From Panicum virgatum (taxonomy: Eukaryota; Streptophyta; Magnoliopsida; Poales; Poaceae): a stretch of 64,000 nucleotides of DNA. This document shows, in pieces, positions 42,900 to 53,773 of this stretch. How positions within the stretch are numbered: position 1 is the stretch's first letter; each line of letters begins with the position of its first letter. Below the pieces are notes generated by a model. The model saw nothing but the letters and a program-made list of their open reading frames with translations. It was not told where the DNA came from and did not search any database. The stretch covers positions 53,908,951 through 53,972,950 of the forward strand of contig NC_053138.1 in NCBI RefSeq assembly GCF_016808335.1, in the 5' to 3' direction. The translations under genes were made by a program, and so were the position numbers.

Positions 42900-43600
42900 A
42901 AGATCTCCCATGTTGCAGTCTCTACCATGCCAAACTCGCACCCAAATGTTAGTTTAATATTGGCACCGAGGATATGACAATTGATGTGGCACTGACAACG
43001 AAAACTACGTGTCAGTCAATCAAACAGCTCGGGACAAGTGACGAGTGTTTGTCTTTTCATTTTCATTAGTATGTGCGTTGATGTGGATAAAGTTGGCGTA
43101 AATATTAAATACGTATAGTTGCTTATATATTAATTTGTAAGAATATACGTGATCGAGTCGTGAACTAAAGACTGGTTCAACTTGATACGGGTGGACTAAG
43201 ATCCACCTGTCAAGGACATGAGACGGATAAATATCAGATACATATAGTTTACATATGTTAATTTATAGGAGTCTATATGATTGAATCATGGACGGAGAGC
43301 TGGTTCGGCTTACATACAAGATGGACTAAAATCACCTGTCAAGAGCACTAGATGGTGCAAACTAAAAATTTAGGTGAAAATCTTACTTGTTTTAAAATAT
43401 GATATAATATTTTTCAACAACTCTGATCACACGGGGATACAACCCAATATTATTATATTTTTCACTACAATTAATTTTAATATTCTAGTTATCCTCAATC
43501 AAACAATAAAAATGGATACAACCCAATATTACTATATTTTTCACTACAATTAATTTTAATATTCTAGTTATCCTCAATCAAACCAAAAAAATATATAAAT

Positions 43601-43674
43601 TGGAGATGTGAGGATTTGAACCCCAAACCTCTAAGAAGCATATCATAGTGCTCTACCAGTTGAGCTACATCCCC
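43601..43674 (-). repeat. tRNA-Ala-like module 4
   Basis: 74 bp, minus strand, GGGGATGTAGCTCAACTGG start and CACATCTCCA end. The T arm reads GGGGTTCAAATCC, a perfect B-box form. The anticodon region (ATGATATGCTTCTTAG) is degenerate. Confidence 0.78.
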
Positions 43675-44553
43675 AATTTATATTATGATTTTCACTTTAA
43701 CAAATTTTACTTCTCACCAAATCATCTTCGAGGTGTTTTTTTTTTTGAAAGGATCTTCCTGGTTACTGTGTAGAGGTCGATCCCGCGCCAGTGCAAACGT
43801 ACTCGTAATGCCTTTGCTTTTCCTTGCAATTTCCCAAGTTGACTCAAAGGCAAAGGGCGTGCCGTATCTTGGACTCGGCTCTAACATACACATCGTCGTC
43901 GACGTAGACCTGTATTTTCAGTAAGAAAAATGCCGTGCATACGGCCTTTTGGTTTATTTGACCCACGTATGGTTGATCAGAAGTTTCTTCTAAGGATGAC
44001 AGGAGCATTGGCTTGTCATTTGAGAGAGAAGGCTAAGGCACCCACGCGACCGCGCCCTCGAACGTGGGCAGGTTGAGATGATGCTTCCATCCTACGCGGC
44101 TGGAGAAAAAAAATCCCTCACCGCCGGCCGGAAACCCACTTATGCTATTGGGAAATCTACCATCTATAAGATTCGGGAAATCTTAAACTTATAGTTGGGA
44201 AAAAATATATTTTTTGAAATATGGCACAAACGCAAACATAGTGTAAATGTAATACGTATATTGGATTAGCATAGTGTTCATGCGTTAATACGAGTAATAT
44301 AATAGACCTAAGTCTTACCATTAACTTTGTTTATTCACTTCCTGTACAGGCCGTGTAGTGATTGTGCGAGGCATTAATTGTCCGTGTCCCTATCGAGATT
44401 TTGATTGATCTATTTGGGTTCCGATTGGGATTCAGATTTTTAATTCTATAATAGTTATATATCCTCAACCAAATCAAAATAAAAAAATAGTTAGAATGGA
44501 AATTTTAATTCTATACTAGTTGTCCTCAATCAAATAAAAAAAGAGAGAGAGAT

Positions 44554-44627
44554 TGGAGATGTGAAGAATTGAACCCCAAATCTCTAAGAAGCTTATCATA
44601 GTGCTCTACCAATTGAGCTACATCCCT
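44554..44627 (-). repeat. tRNA-Ala-like module 5
   Basis: 74 bp, minus strand, with first base changed (AGGGATGTAGCTCAATTGG). It is preceded on the plus strand by body copies (TAGTTGTCCTCAATCAAAT) and a GA run. Confidence 0.75.
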
Positions 44628-44990
44628 AATTTTAATATAATTTTCACTATTACTGCCTTTAACGGATGAAGCAAATCATCCTCCATATTATTGTTTTTTA
44701 AAGGATCTTTCTAGTTGTTACTGTGTAGAAGAAGTGGAGCCGGTCCCGCGCTGCGGCACTGCAGACGTCCGGTCCGGCAGACAGTCATGCCTAGAGGCTA
44801 GAACCCAGTAAAATCCAAACCTCCAGTAAGCTCCGATCTATGCAACTTGAACCGTTGCTTCCTTGCAGTTGCATTGCAACTTGGAAGCCGACCCAATTCG
44901 TGCCGGCCTTGATGTGACCTGCCACCATCCGGCGGCGGCAGGCGGCGCCAACCTGCTCCGGTTTCCGTTTGGCACAAGCACAAGCAGCCA

Positions 44991-45356
44991 TTAGCTAGCC
45001 AATTAGGCATCGGCGGAAACCTTTGGTTTGGTTTGGTATTGGTAGGGAGGTGGGGAACCACCGAAAACGACCTGCCTGCAATGTCATTGCAGCCGAGCTT
45101 TGCGTGCCCACAGAAGTACAGATGCGGTCAGTGAGTTACTGACGGACGAGTGGAGGATGCCGACCTTTCTAATAATGTCGACACCATGATGGTAATGGGG
45201 CATGTGTAGATTCCAACGATGCCGACCAGCCCGAATTCTTGCGGTTGCCGGTGATGGCAAGTGATTGGAACTAATGGTGTCCATGAATTTGGTTCAATTT
45301 TGGGGTCTGTTAGAGCCACTTTTGTGGCATATTTAGATTCTGTACGGACCAATTGT
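44991..45356. other. Intergenic
   Basis: No gene or clear repeat seen. Short minus-strand frames (44798-45061, 45084-45284) are not protein-like. Confidence 0.4.
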
Positions 45357-45901
45357 TTTTTAAAGAAATAAAATATTCTAAATTACTCCCATCAATTATA
45401 GCCAAAGTCTGGATAACCCATGAACTATTATTTAGTTCATTTTGCCCCCCAAAATATACCATTTGGTTTAAATTACCCCTAATATAATTTTTTTTCATTT
45501 CTCTAGCGTAGTTGGAGTTTTGAGTTGAAATTTTTTACAGCATAATAGTACGCACCATAACTCATGTTAGAAAAATTAGATCATATTTTTTTATTATTTT
45601 GATAGGTTAGAATATTTAATAATAAATTAATCATTGGAGTACAAAATTATATGAAACTAATGGGGAAAAATTATAAAACTTTTTCTAAATATGTATTGTG
45701 ATGTCCACTACTATTCTGCAAAAATTGAAATTAAAATTCAACTTGTGTATGGAGAAGCAAAAAAGATAAATTGTATTAGGGGATAAAATAAACTAAATAG
45801 TATAGTTTAGGGGGGTTAATTGAACCAAGTTATAATTTAGAGGGTTATCCAGACTTTTGCTATAGTTGAGGGGAGTAAATTGAACTTTTCTTAAAAGAAA
45901 A
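45357..45901. mobile_element. Inverted-repeat MITE, about 545 bp
   Basis: Two arms of about 130 bp are inverted: left ATTACTCCCATCAATTATAG, AAAGTCTGGATAACCC; right (reversed) TTTACTCCCCTCAACTATAG, AAAGTCTGGATAACCC. The AT-rich centre has no coding potential. Long arms suggest a Mutator-like MITE; the target duplication is not clear. Confidence 0.7.
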
Positions 45902-45916
45902 CTAAAACATCCCTGA

Positions 45917-46356
45917 CACAGCTAGAAAATTGGACATTCATCCATGTCCCTTAGTACCAGGCACATTTGAAACCGGTACAAAATAACCTCGGGAGTTCAT
46001 TTAGTACCGATTCTAAATTTTGAAGCCCTTTGTGACGATTTAGTACCGGGTCATACCACCACCTTGGTTGATGTTATGGCTCAATATTAAATGATCTCAG
46101 GCATTTAGTATCGTATGGTAACACCAACCGGTACTAAATGATAGATTTAAATACTGGGTAGTATTACCGACCGATACTAGATGGTCCTCCATGAGTTATT
46201 TTAAATGGCAAGCATCTCCCGTCTAGTCACAAGTGACGTGCATGTGGGATGGTAAGTAAGTCTCGCGCGAGGCCGGAGGCTGTGGGTTCGAACCCCACAC
46301 ACCCGGTACTAAATGGAGTCTCCTAACCGATACTAGAGCCTCTTTCTCTAGCAGTG
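45917..46356. mobile_element. Non-autonomous CACTA-like element with tRNA-like T arm
   Basis: 440 bp. Ends CACAGCTAGAAAA and, reversed, CACTGCTAGAGAAAG. It contains several TTTAGTACCGG / CCGGTACTAAATG subterminal repeats as in CACTA elements; flanking trinucleotides are TGA and TTA. Within it, 46255-46305 holds GGCTGTGGGTTCGAACCCCAC, a perfect tRNA T-arm hairpin and B box. The full tRNA fold is not seen. Confidence 0.65.
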
Positions 46357-46359
46357 TTA

Positions 46360-47544
46360 GAGCAACTCCAACCCACCCCTCTTCGCACCTCCTATTCTGG
46401 TTTTAGGAGAGAGAAACCAAAAAATCCCCTCCAACCCATCTCTCATCACGTTCCTAGCGATAGGAGACCTCTCATCCGCGAGCTCCGACCTCCTACATCT
46501 AGGCGCTCCGGTCCGGACTCTCATCTGCGTGGAGGAGCAACCGTCGCCCCTTCCCGCGCCGGCTCGGACGCCATTCCCGGCGTCTCCATCCATTTTTTTT
46601 TGCAATCGACGTAGTGGATCTAGGGTGAGAGAGGAGGGCCGGCACTGCCGGCGGCTGGTCTATCGATCAGCATGCGGCCGGATCCGCGCGGCCCCTTGCT
46701 CTGAAGCGGCTCGTCGGCACTCGCCGAGGCCCCTGCAGCGTGCAGGACCAGGAGATGGCCGGACTTGCGCGAGCACCGTGCGGGCGCTGGGCCCACCGCC
46801 AGGTGCTGCCGCGACCGCCGGGGGCCGCCACGCGGGCGCTGCGCCGGCTGCCCGTGGCCTCTGCGCGGGCGCTGCGCCGGCCTCCCGTGCCAGCCGCGCG
46901 GGCGCTGCGCTGGGCGGGCTCTGCGCTGGGCCCCCGTGGCCTGCTGCGCGGGGGTTGAGACGGCCTCCCGCGGCCGCCGCGCGGGCGCTGTGCCGGCCTC
47001 CAGTGGCCGCCGCGCGGGTGGACTGTGCGCTAGCCGCCTGTGGTCCGCGTGCTATTGTCTGTGCTAGACTGCTAGCACTGGAAGGAGAGGGAGCTTGGGG
47101 AGGAGAGGAACAGGGCAATTGAACAGCCCATTTTCTTGCCAATTTTCTTGCGTAGCTTCAACAGAGCTATTGATTTCTAAAATGTTCTTGCAATTTTTGT
47201 GTGACATGGTTCGATCTGATAATGTAGGGAGCAAGATGGAACCTTGGATGATCGATATGCTTGCAGGCAATGGTGGTGGCAACCACGATCTGGAAAACGG
47301 GTTCTAAATATTGTAGTTCCAAATATAGCAATTGGAAATAAATCATGCAAAAATAAAATGGTAATTCGAAATAATGCTCATGGTATTTACTTCATATGAA
47401 TAAAGAATGAGGGAGTTGGAGATATAGGAGTTAGTATGAGAGGTCTGTTGGAGTTCATTGTGAAATAGGAGAGAGAAATAGGATGAGAGACTCTCATATG
47501 AGTGGAATAGGGGGCCAAAAATAGGAGGTGGGTTGGAGTTGCTC
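46360..47544. mobile_element. PIF/Harbinger-type non-autonomous element
   Basis: 1185 bp with an exact 18-bp terminal inverted repeat GAGCAACTCCAACCCACC and a TTA duplication on both sides (46357-46359, 47545-47547), as Harbinger elements make. The GC-rich interior (46500-47060) with Ala/Arg/Gly-rich frames on both strands is not recognisably a protein. It sits directly at the right end of the CACTA-like element. Confidence 0.85.
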
Positions 47545-47595
47545 TTAGAGTACCTAGACTCTATTGCATATAGTGAACAACAATGTACACGTGTT

Positions 47596-48584
47596 TAGCC
47601 CTGGGCATTCGGTTCTAACCGAACCGATCGGTTCGGTTCTTCATATTTCAGAGAATTTCGGTTCCTCAAAAATCAAGACCGATCGGTTCTTTCTAGGGGC
47701 AAGAACCGAGCAATTTCGGTTTCGATTAGTTCGGTTCGGTTCCGATTCTAACCGAACTAACCGAAGCAATCAACACATGTTGAGAAAAGAAGGGAAAAAA
47801 TTCTGGATCTCGTCGTGGCTTGTCTGCAGTGCCGGCGACCGCCGCCGCCGTGCGCGTAGCCCCCGCAGCCGAGCGCCGCTGGCGCGCCTGTAGAGGAGAG
47901 CCTCGCCGCCGCAGACTTGCCTGCAGCCTGCAGGGGACCGCCGCGTGCTTGGCCTGCCGAGGACCGCCACCGCCTTACCTCCATGCCACGTGCCGCCCTG
48001 CCTCCGCGCCACGGCGCACGCGTCCGGACGCCGAGAGCTGGGCGCGGCCACGGAGGGTGGAGTCGTGGAGAGGGGCAGTCGGGATCTGGCCAGCCGGCGG
48101 TGGAAGCGGGCGAACTGGCTGGCGGTGAGGGGGAGGGGCGCGCTCCGCGCGGGGTGGGGAGGGCAGCCGGGCGGCGGGCCAGCAGGGTGGAGAGCCAGGG
48201 AGGGGGAGGGAGCCGGCAGGGTAGGGAGCCAGGGAGGGGGCGGCCGCCGTCGGGGTGTGGAGCCAGGAAGGGGCGGCGGGGGTGAGCAGGCAGGGAGAGT
48301 GCGTGGGGACTGAGAGTTGGTGGGGATTTGGGCTATTAGGGTTAGATTCATTGCTAGATGGGCCGCCGGTTTGGGCCATTTGGGCTTCGTGGGTAAATTT
48401 GCATATGGGCTCGGTTCCTCGGTTAACCAAGTGTAGGAACCGAACCGAACCGAACCGAAAATTTTGGTTCTTGAGAATTAGGAACCGAACAGAGAACCAA
48501 AATTCTTGGTTCTGGTTCTTTTGGTTCTGGTTCTTGATTAGTTCGGTTCGGTCCTCAGTTCTCGGTTAAATTTGCCCAGCCTGA
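47596..48584. mobile_element. hAT-type non-autonomous element with (A)ACCGAACCG subterminal repeats
   Basis: 989 bp. Ends TAGCCCTGGGCA and, reversed, TCAGGCTGGGCA. Near-perfect 8-bp duplication CACGTGTT (47588-47595) / CAGGTGTT (48585-48592). Both ends are packed with CGGTTCGGTTC / GAACCGAACC repeats. The centre (47800-48260) is GC-rich with no recognisable protein. Confidence 0.8.
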
Positions 48585-48592
48585 CAGGTGTT

Positions 48593-50420
48593 GAAGAGGT
48601 TACAAAGGAGCTAGCAAGCTAGATGTAAGAGAAAGGAGAACCTAAACAAAACTACTTCTATCTATTTGATGGAGGTAGACCTAGGTACCTCCTTGCCAAG
48701 TAGGGTCCCTGTGTCCAGGTGCCTACCCTGCTCAGGCTACCCGGCAGATAGGCACTTGGCTGGACGACGGGAGGTTTCTCAGTGGATCAAGATGAAGGTT
48801 CGACATAGATGCCTGGATATCTAGGGATATTAACCGACCTACTTCCTTGTAAACAACCCGAGTAGATCTTATCCCTTACTTGTAACCCACGGATACTGGG
48901 CTATTAAAGGGGCTCGTGCAGGGATCCACAAAAAACGCATCGCATCATTCATCATCCAGAAATGCTAATACACAGCAACCAACGGGGCGTAGGGTATTAC
49001 ACTTCCGAGCGGTCCGAACCTATCTAACCCTTGCATCATCATGTAACCATCAATCTCTTGACTTTAAAATCCTCCACCTAAAATCTACTACCTGGCACCC
49101 CACTGGTGGACTTGCCGGATAAGCAATCCGACACTAAGTTGGGAAAAATTACTCCAAACTTCCAATTGTCAAAAGGAGAGGAACACTCATTTGACCAAAG
49201 CATTAGATCCTCATTGCAGTGTTTATGGATCACTACATTCGTTCCATCCTCATGGCGAAAAACCTTCATATTTCTGCATTTTCATCTGTTCCATAGAATG
49301 CATAACAGTATGGTGCTCTTGATCCTAGAGTTTGATTCCTGAGGGCTTGTTCGGTTAAGCCCCCCTCCACCCCAGGGGATTGGAGGGAATTGAGGGGATT
49401 TTGACTTGTTTGGGATTTAATCCATCCTATCTCGGGAATAACCGAACAAGGTTTAAAGGGGATTCTCCAACCAAAGCTGTTCAACTCCAACAAGCTGTGA
49501 TAGGGTGCTCACACATAAAGACCAATGAAATTCCAGAAACTAATGCTGCGAGGGCATGCAAGGAACAAGTGAAAACAGTCCTCCTTCTCCAGACAGAACG
49601 GGCATTGTCATGTAGCTTGCATATTACAATGGACCAATTGTACATTTTATACATTTTGCTTTTCGGTATCATCTTTTATCAGATCTATTTTGCCCCTGCA
49701 ATCATAAGTTCACACTTTCATGAAGTCATTTTTACGTCTCTCATCTAAATACAGCTGTATAGTATCTGCTCATGCACGAACGCACACTAACTAGTGGTGG
49801 AGGAGCAGCATGGTATGGTATTGCAATTGCCATCACTTGTCTTTTTCCACCATTGCATAATGCTCTTGGACTCTTGGTCCCCAAGCATGGCAAGGTAAGG
49901 TGCTATCAGCACATTATATGGTTAAAGTCACAGTAACGCCATCAACCATAAAAAGACCGGGGAGGGTGAGACTAGCTGTAAGTTCTACTGCTTGCATACA
50001 TTTTGGTTTATTATAAGTGAAATTCATTTAACTTCAATGTGCCAAGTTTATATGAAAAAAATACTCCAACATGCACAATAGCAAATTGGTTTCGCTAAAT
50101 CCAAGACCAGGATCTACCAAGCTCTCCTCCAGGATAGTTCACCGAATGTTTTATCAAAGCACTCGTAGCTTTTGATTTGGGAGATGATAAAGCACTTGAA
50201 GTATTGTGTTATCTTCATGTGTGTTACACTCGGGAATAATGGCCATACTCGGTTAATGTGAATAACACCTAGAAGCTCTATGCTTGCGGCACGTTGCCTT
50301 CGGGAGCCGTTTTGGCTACCTGGTGCACTCAGAAAATTCCTACCATGTACCCGTGCGCCACCATGCATCCTCACACATGGTGCGCATTAGTACGTCTAAA
50401 CCTCATCCATCCACATATAG
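48593..50420. other. Intergenic with a tiny MITE
   Basis: No gene I can support. A 110-bp inverted-repeat sequence at about 49343-49452 has GGGCTTGTTCGGTTA at one end and TAACCGAACAAGG at the other, MITE-like. Other short open frames (49106-49342, 49380-49748) are not protein-like. Confidence 0.45.
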
Positions 50421-50424
50421 TCTA

Positions 50425-51325
50425 GTTCCAAACTATGCCACAAATTGCAACAACCCACGATCCAAAACAACAAGGGTGATATGTACTATTCTTTGCCTTA
50501 TGATGCAAATTGATTCAGAATTATTGGCGATATTTTAGCCTTGGCTACCCCTCAATTGGATAAAGCAATGCACAAAGTTGAGATTGCAAACATACATTAT
50601 ATTAATGATTGGCAAGTTCATTGTGTGAACAATATATATAATGCATTGTGTGTTGACTAATAAATAAATCATAATGAAGAATGCAGGAGACACTATGACA
50701 TGTGATCCAGTTTTACCTAGGAACGACAATGCATGGGCCAAACCCAAACTAGGTTAAGAGTAACCCTAAAAATGGAAAGGGAGTGATGGATCAGAAAAAA
50801 TGGAAAGGAGTAAGAGCTAGCATCACGACTTGATTGGGTGAATCAGAATGATTTTGTTTTACTGGCTGGATGCAATGCCCTCACTCAACATAGCAATGCA
50901 TGATGTTGAGACCACCAATGTGCATAAATCACCGGTGTAGGCGCACACATGAGTATGCATGCGCGCGCGGTGTGTGTGTGAACATAAACCACAACAACCA
51001 AGTACCGACATGACGAATTCTTCGCCTTATGATGCAGATGGATTCATAATTATTGGCAATCCCTTAGCCTTGGGTGCACCCTAATTTGCACATATTTGCA
51101 CATATGCAACACATGAGGTTGAGACTGCAAACATACATCATATTAATGATTGGCAAGTTCGTTCCATGAACAATATTATAATGTATAGTGTGTTGATTCA
51201 AGAGTTCATAATAAAACATCCAGCAGACGCTGATGATATTTGGCCTAGTTTCACCTAGGAATGACCCATCATGGATACCAATCCCAAACTTGATTTGGGA
51301 AAAGTAACCCTAATAATACGAACCA
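50425..51325. repeat. Tandem duplication of a unit of about 550 bp
   Basis: 50465-50770 and 51015-51325 share long blocks in the same order: TTCTTCGCCTTATGATGCA (or TTCTTTGCC), TATTAATGATTGGCAAGTTC, TGAACAATAT, TTTTACCTAGGAACGAC / TTTCACCTAGGAATGAC, AGTAACCCTAA. The second copy is diverged. No gene is visible. A (GC/GT)n stretch lies at 50960-50980. Confidence 0.7.
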
Positions 51326-51368
51326 TTGGTCTATGTTGACTTTAATTTGATCCTTGCATGTGTCAATC

Positions 51369-52405
51369 TGTTGTGGGGGTTCTAGGGGTACCCACAGCCG
51401 GGTGGCGGAACGCACCCGCCTATTCCCAGTGAGGGAGTACTCGGGGAAGTACTAGGCGATGGGGCTAGATCTATGCTGGGACAAGGACTCAAGAACACGC
51501 GATTTAGAGTGGTTCGGGCCGCCGGAGCGTAATACCCTACGTCCACTGGGAGATGTATTGTTCTTGGTGGTGTGTATCAACCTATCCTCTGCTGGCGCTG
51601 GCTCTTGCGCAGCCTAAGGTTTTCTAGCGGCGCCCCCTCCTTTTATAGATCAAGGGGGAGCGGATACATAGAACGTTGATGCCCCGACAGGTGGGCCCAA
51701 CGTGACTGTGGCTACAGTGGTAGCGAATCTTTCCTCTGATATGCGTACTACTGCTCCTCTGACACAGGGGGGTCTTCTCTTGTCCCGTCAGCTAGGTGCC
51801 CGTTGGAGTAGCGTAGCTTGCGGCGTGGCCTGCTGAGGCTATTATGCAGCGTCATAAAGGGCGAAGCCGAGCCGTCGTATCCATCTGTTACGGCAGACTG
51901 GCAGACGCGGCGTGGGCGGCGCCAGTGCCCCCACTACCTTGGTAATACGCGATCAATAGTGTCCCCTGGCTAGTCAAACGCCTCGGCTTCTGCTATATCA
52001 ATGCGGACGTCCACCTACCGCAATGAATGCGAAGGTAGGTGGACCTCAATATGGAGACCAAGGGCCTCATACACGTGTCGGCCCCGGACCATCCTGAGGC
52101 GGGACGTCGAAACCTTCCCTTGGAGGGGGGTCCGATTGCTATGCTGGGGGTCCGGGACCCTATGAGGGGTCCGGGACCCCGCGGGGGTCCGGACTCCTCG
52201 GGGGGGTCCGGAGCCCTGGCTGCTTGCGTTTGAGCGTCTGTCTCTCCCCGAACCTTCCCCGGCCGTGGAACGGGTCCGGACTATTGTCGGGAGGACAGGA
52301 CTTCGGACCGCAGGGGTCCGGCTGTCTGGTTGTAGTCAAGGATGACTACTAAGGCTCTTGCCTAGACACAGCAAGAGGGGGTACCCCAGTTCTGGGGTAC
52401 CGACA
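51369..52405 (-). mobile_element. Solo LTR
   Basis: 1037 bp. On the minus strand it begins TGTCGGTACCCCAGAACTGG and ends CCCCCACAACA. A minus-strand TATA box (CTATAAAAGGAGGGGGC) lies at about 51630-51646. No internal element sequence or second LTR lies on either side, and no clear 5-bp duplication was found. It probably comes from LTR-LTR recombination. It contains GGGGTCCGG repeats (52128-52215). Confidence 0.7.
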
Positions 52406-52900
52406 CCTTTGACATATTTGAAAGTCAAATAATCCGAGAATGACACTTTTTTAGTGGATTCCATGTCACATGTCCAAAAAACTTTAGGGAGACCTTGTTG
52501 GGAAGTTCTTTGGTGCCAAAATATTGTAAACACATGGCAAAAGGAATCATATGGTACGAATATAAATATTCTTTGAAATTTGTCTATAATTGTCAAACAC
52601 TCGGGAGACATGATAAGAATCTTGAATATTTGACACTCGGGAATAATGGCTTCATTATGGTGATATGAAGTTGTTAACTCATTCCTTTTTGTTGTGCCAT
52701 CTATTTTCTTTGTGTCCGAACTTACTCATGGGAAATTGTTTATTCATAGTGTTTTATTGTAGACACTAGAAAAACATGGCACAGTCGAGTGCCATACTCT
52801 TAGGAAAGTTTGTCCATGAGTTTGTTTGTATGACCTCGAGTGTTTCTGGCATTAGGGAGCTTCAGATCCTTATAGTGGCTACTCTTTGGATCATAAATAT
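52406..52900. other. Intergenic, older repeat
   Basis: No intact gene. CACTCGGGAATAATGGC at 52636-52652 repeats 50228-50244, hinting that 50.1-52.9 kb and 53.8 kb are parts of one older element later split by the solo LTR and Cassandra insertions. Confidence 0.35.
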
Positions 52901-53768
52901 TGTGACACCCCGACCCAGGGCAATAAGATTAATAGAATACTCATACCAACAAGTTGCAATTTCTTTTCCGGAAGCTGGTCTGCAAAGAACTCCGAGGTTA
53001 AGTGTGCTTTGTCCGGAGCAATTTGGGGATGGATGACCGACCGGGAAGTTATTTCCGGGTGCGCACGAGTGAGGACAAAGTGTGCAGAAAAGACTGTTGT
53101 TGGTCTGTGATGATAGTCTATGTCCTAGAGAGCTGCCAGAGGTAAGCGGGACCGGTCTCGAGGAGGCGGGACGTTACAGAATGGTATTAGAGCCGACTCT
53201 CGCGGTTTCACGGGCACGTACGGGCATAAGTGCGCGGGCATGAGCACGGGCGCCGTGGGGGGGCAGATGCCACCGGCATGTGGACGGACGCGTGGCGGGT
53301 CAGTGCTCGGGCATTTAGGATGCGCCGTTGGCACTGGACGCACGGATGTGGCACAGGGACCGTTGGCACTGGACGCACGGACGTGGCACTTGGGCTGTTG
53401 GCACTGGACGGTACGGGACGTGGCCAAGAGAGGACGTTCCTGGCTTGGGATTGACCGATGGGGACGTCGGTCTCTTAAGGGGGTGAGTATGTGACACCCC
53501 AACCCAGGGCTTAATAGGATTAATAGAATACTCATATCAATAAATTGCAACTTTTTTTCGGAAGCCGGTCTGCAAAGAACTCCGATGTTAAGCGTGCTTG
53601 GCCCGGAGCAATTTGAGGATGGGTGACCGACCGGGAAGTTATTTTCGGGTGCGCACGAGTAAGGACAAAGTGTGAAGAAAAGACTGTTGTTGGTCTGTGA
53701 GGATAGTCTATGTCCTAGAGAGCTGCCAGAGGTAAGCGGGCCTGGCCTCGGGGAGGCGGGACGTTACA
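52901..53768 (+). mobile_element. Cassandra TRIM retrotransposon (5S-derived LTRs)
   Basis: 868-bp non-coding LTR retrotransposon. Two LTRs of about 279 bp (52901-53178, 53490-53768) start TGTGACACCCC and end ACGTTACA. A perfect AATAT duplication flanks it (52896-52900, 53769-53773). A primer-binding site TGGTATTAGAGCCGAC (53182) and a purine tract AAGGGGGTGAGTA (53477-53489) are at the right places. Each LTR holds a 5S-rRNA-like part (AGAACTCCGATGTTAAGCGT, GGATGGGTGACCGACCGGGA). It encodes no protein, so it depends on other elements for copying. Confidence 0.95.
52945..53075 (+). repeat. 5S rRNA-derived domain in Cassandra 5' LTR
   Basis: Contains GAACTCCGAGGTTAAGTGTG (box A area) and GGGGATGGATGACCGACCGG (box C area), close to plant 5S rRNA. 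It would supply an internal RNA polymerase III promoter. A matching domain lies at about 53534-53664 in the other LTR. Confidence 0.88.
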
Positions 53769-53773
53769 AATAT

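Larger units (their letters stand above)
42900..44990. repeat. Triplicated unit, copy 3 (longest)
   Basis: Order: CCAAACTCGC with CCCAAATGTTAG (42930), a 75-bp body repeated in tandem (43435-43505, 43510-43582), tRNA-like module 4, GATCTTCCTGGTTACTG (43752), TTCCCAAGTTGACTC to GACCCACGTATGGTTG (43830-43978), ATAAGATTCGGGAAATC (44166), two more body copies, tRNA-like module 5, and GTCATGCCTAGAGGCTAGAA (44785). Module-level order matches copies 1 and 2, so the 35-45 kb stretch grew by repeated duplication. Confidence 0.7.

Noticed and set aside
46529..47142. Long Ala/Arg/Gly-rich open frames on both strands (up to 197 codons)
   Set aside because: They lie in the GC-rich interior of a Harbinger-type element; frames are open on both strands and low in complexity, as expected from GC bias, with no domain.
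47770..48430. Overlapping Pro/Arg-rich frames up to 193 codons
   Set aside because: Inside an hAT-like non-autonomous element, open in several frames at once, with no recognisable domain.
52945..53664. 5S rRNA genes
   Set aside because: The 5S-like parts lie inside paired LTRs with TG/CA ends, a primer-binding site and a target duplication, so they belong to a Cassandra element.
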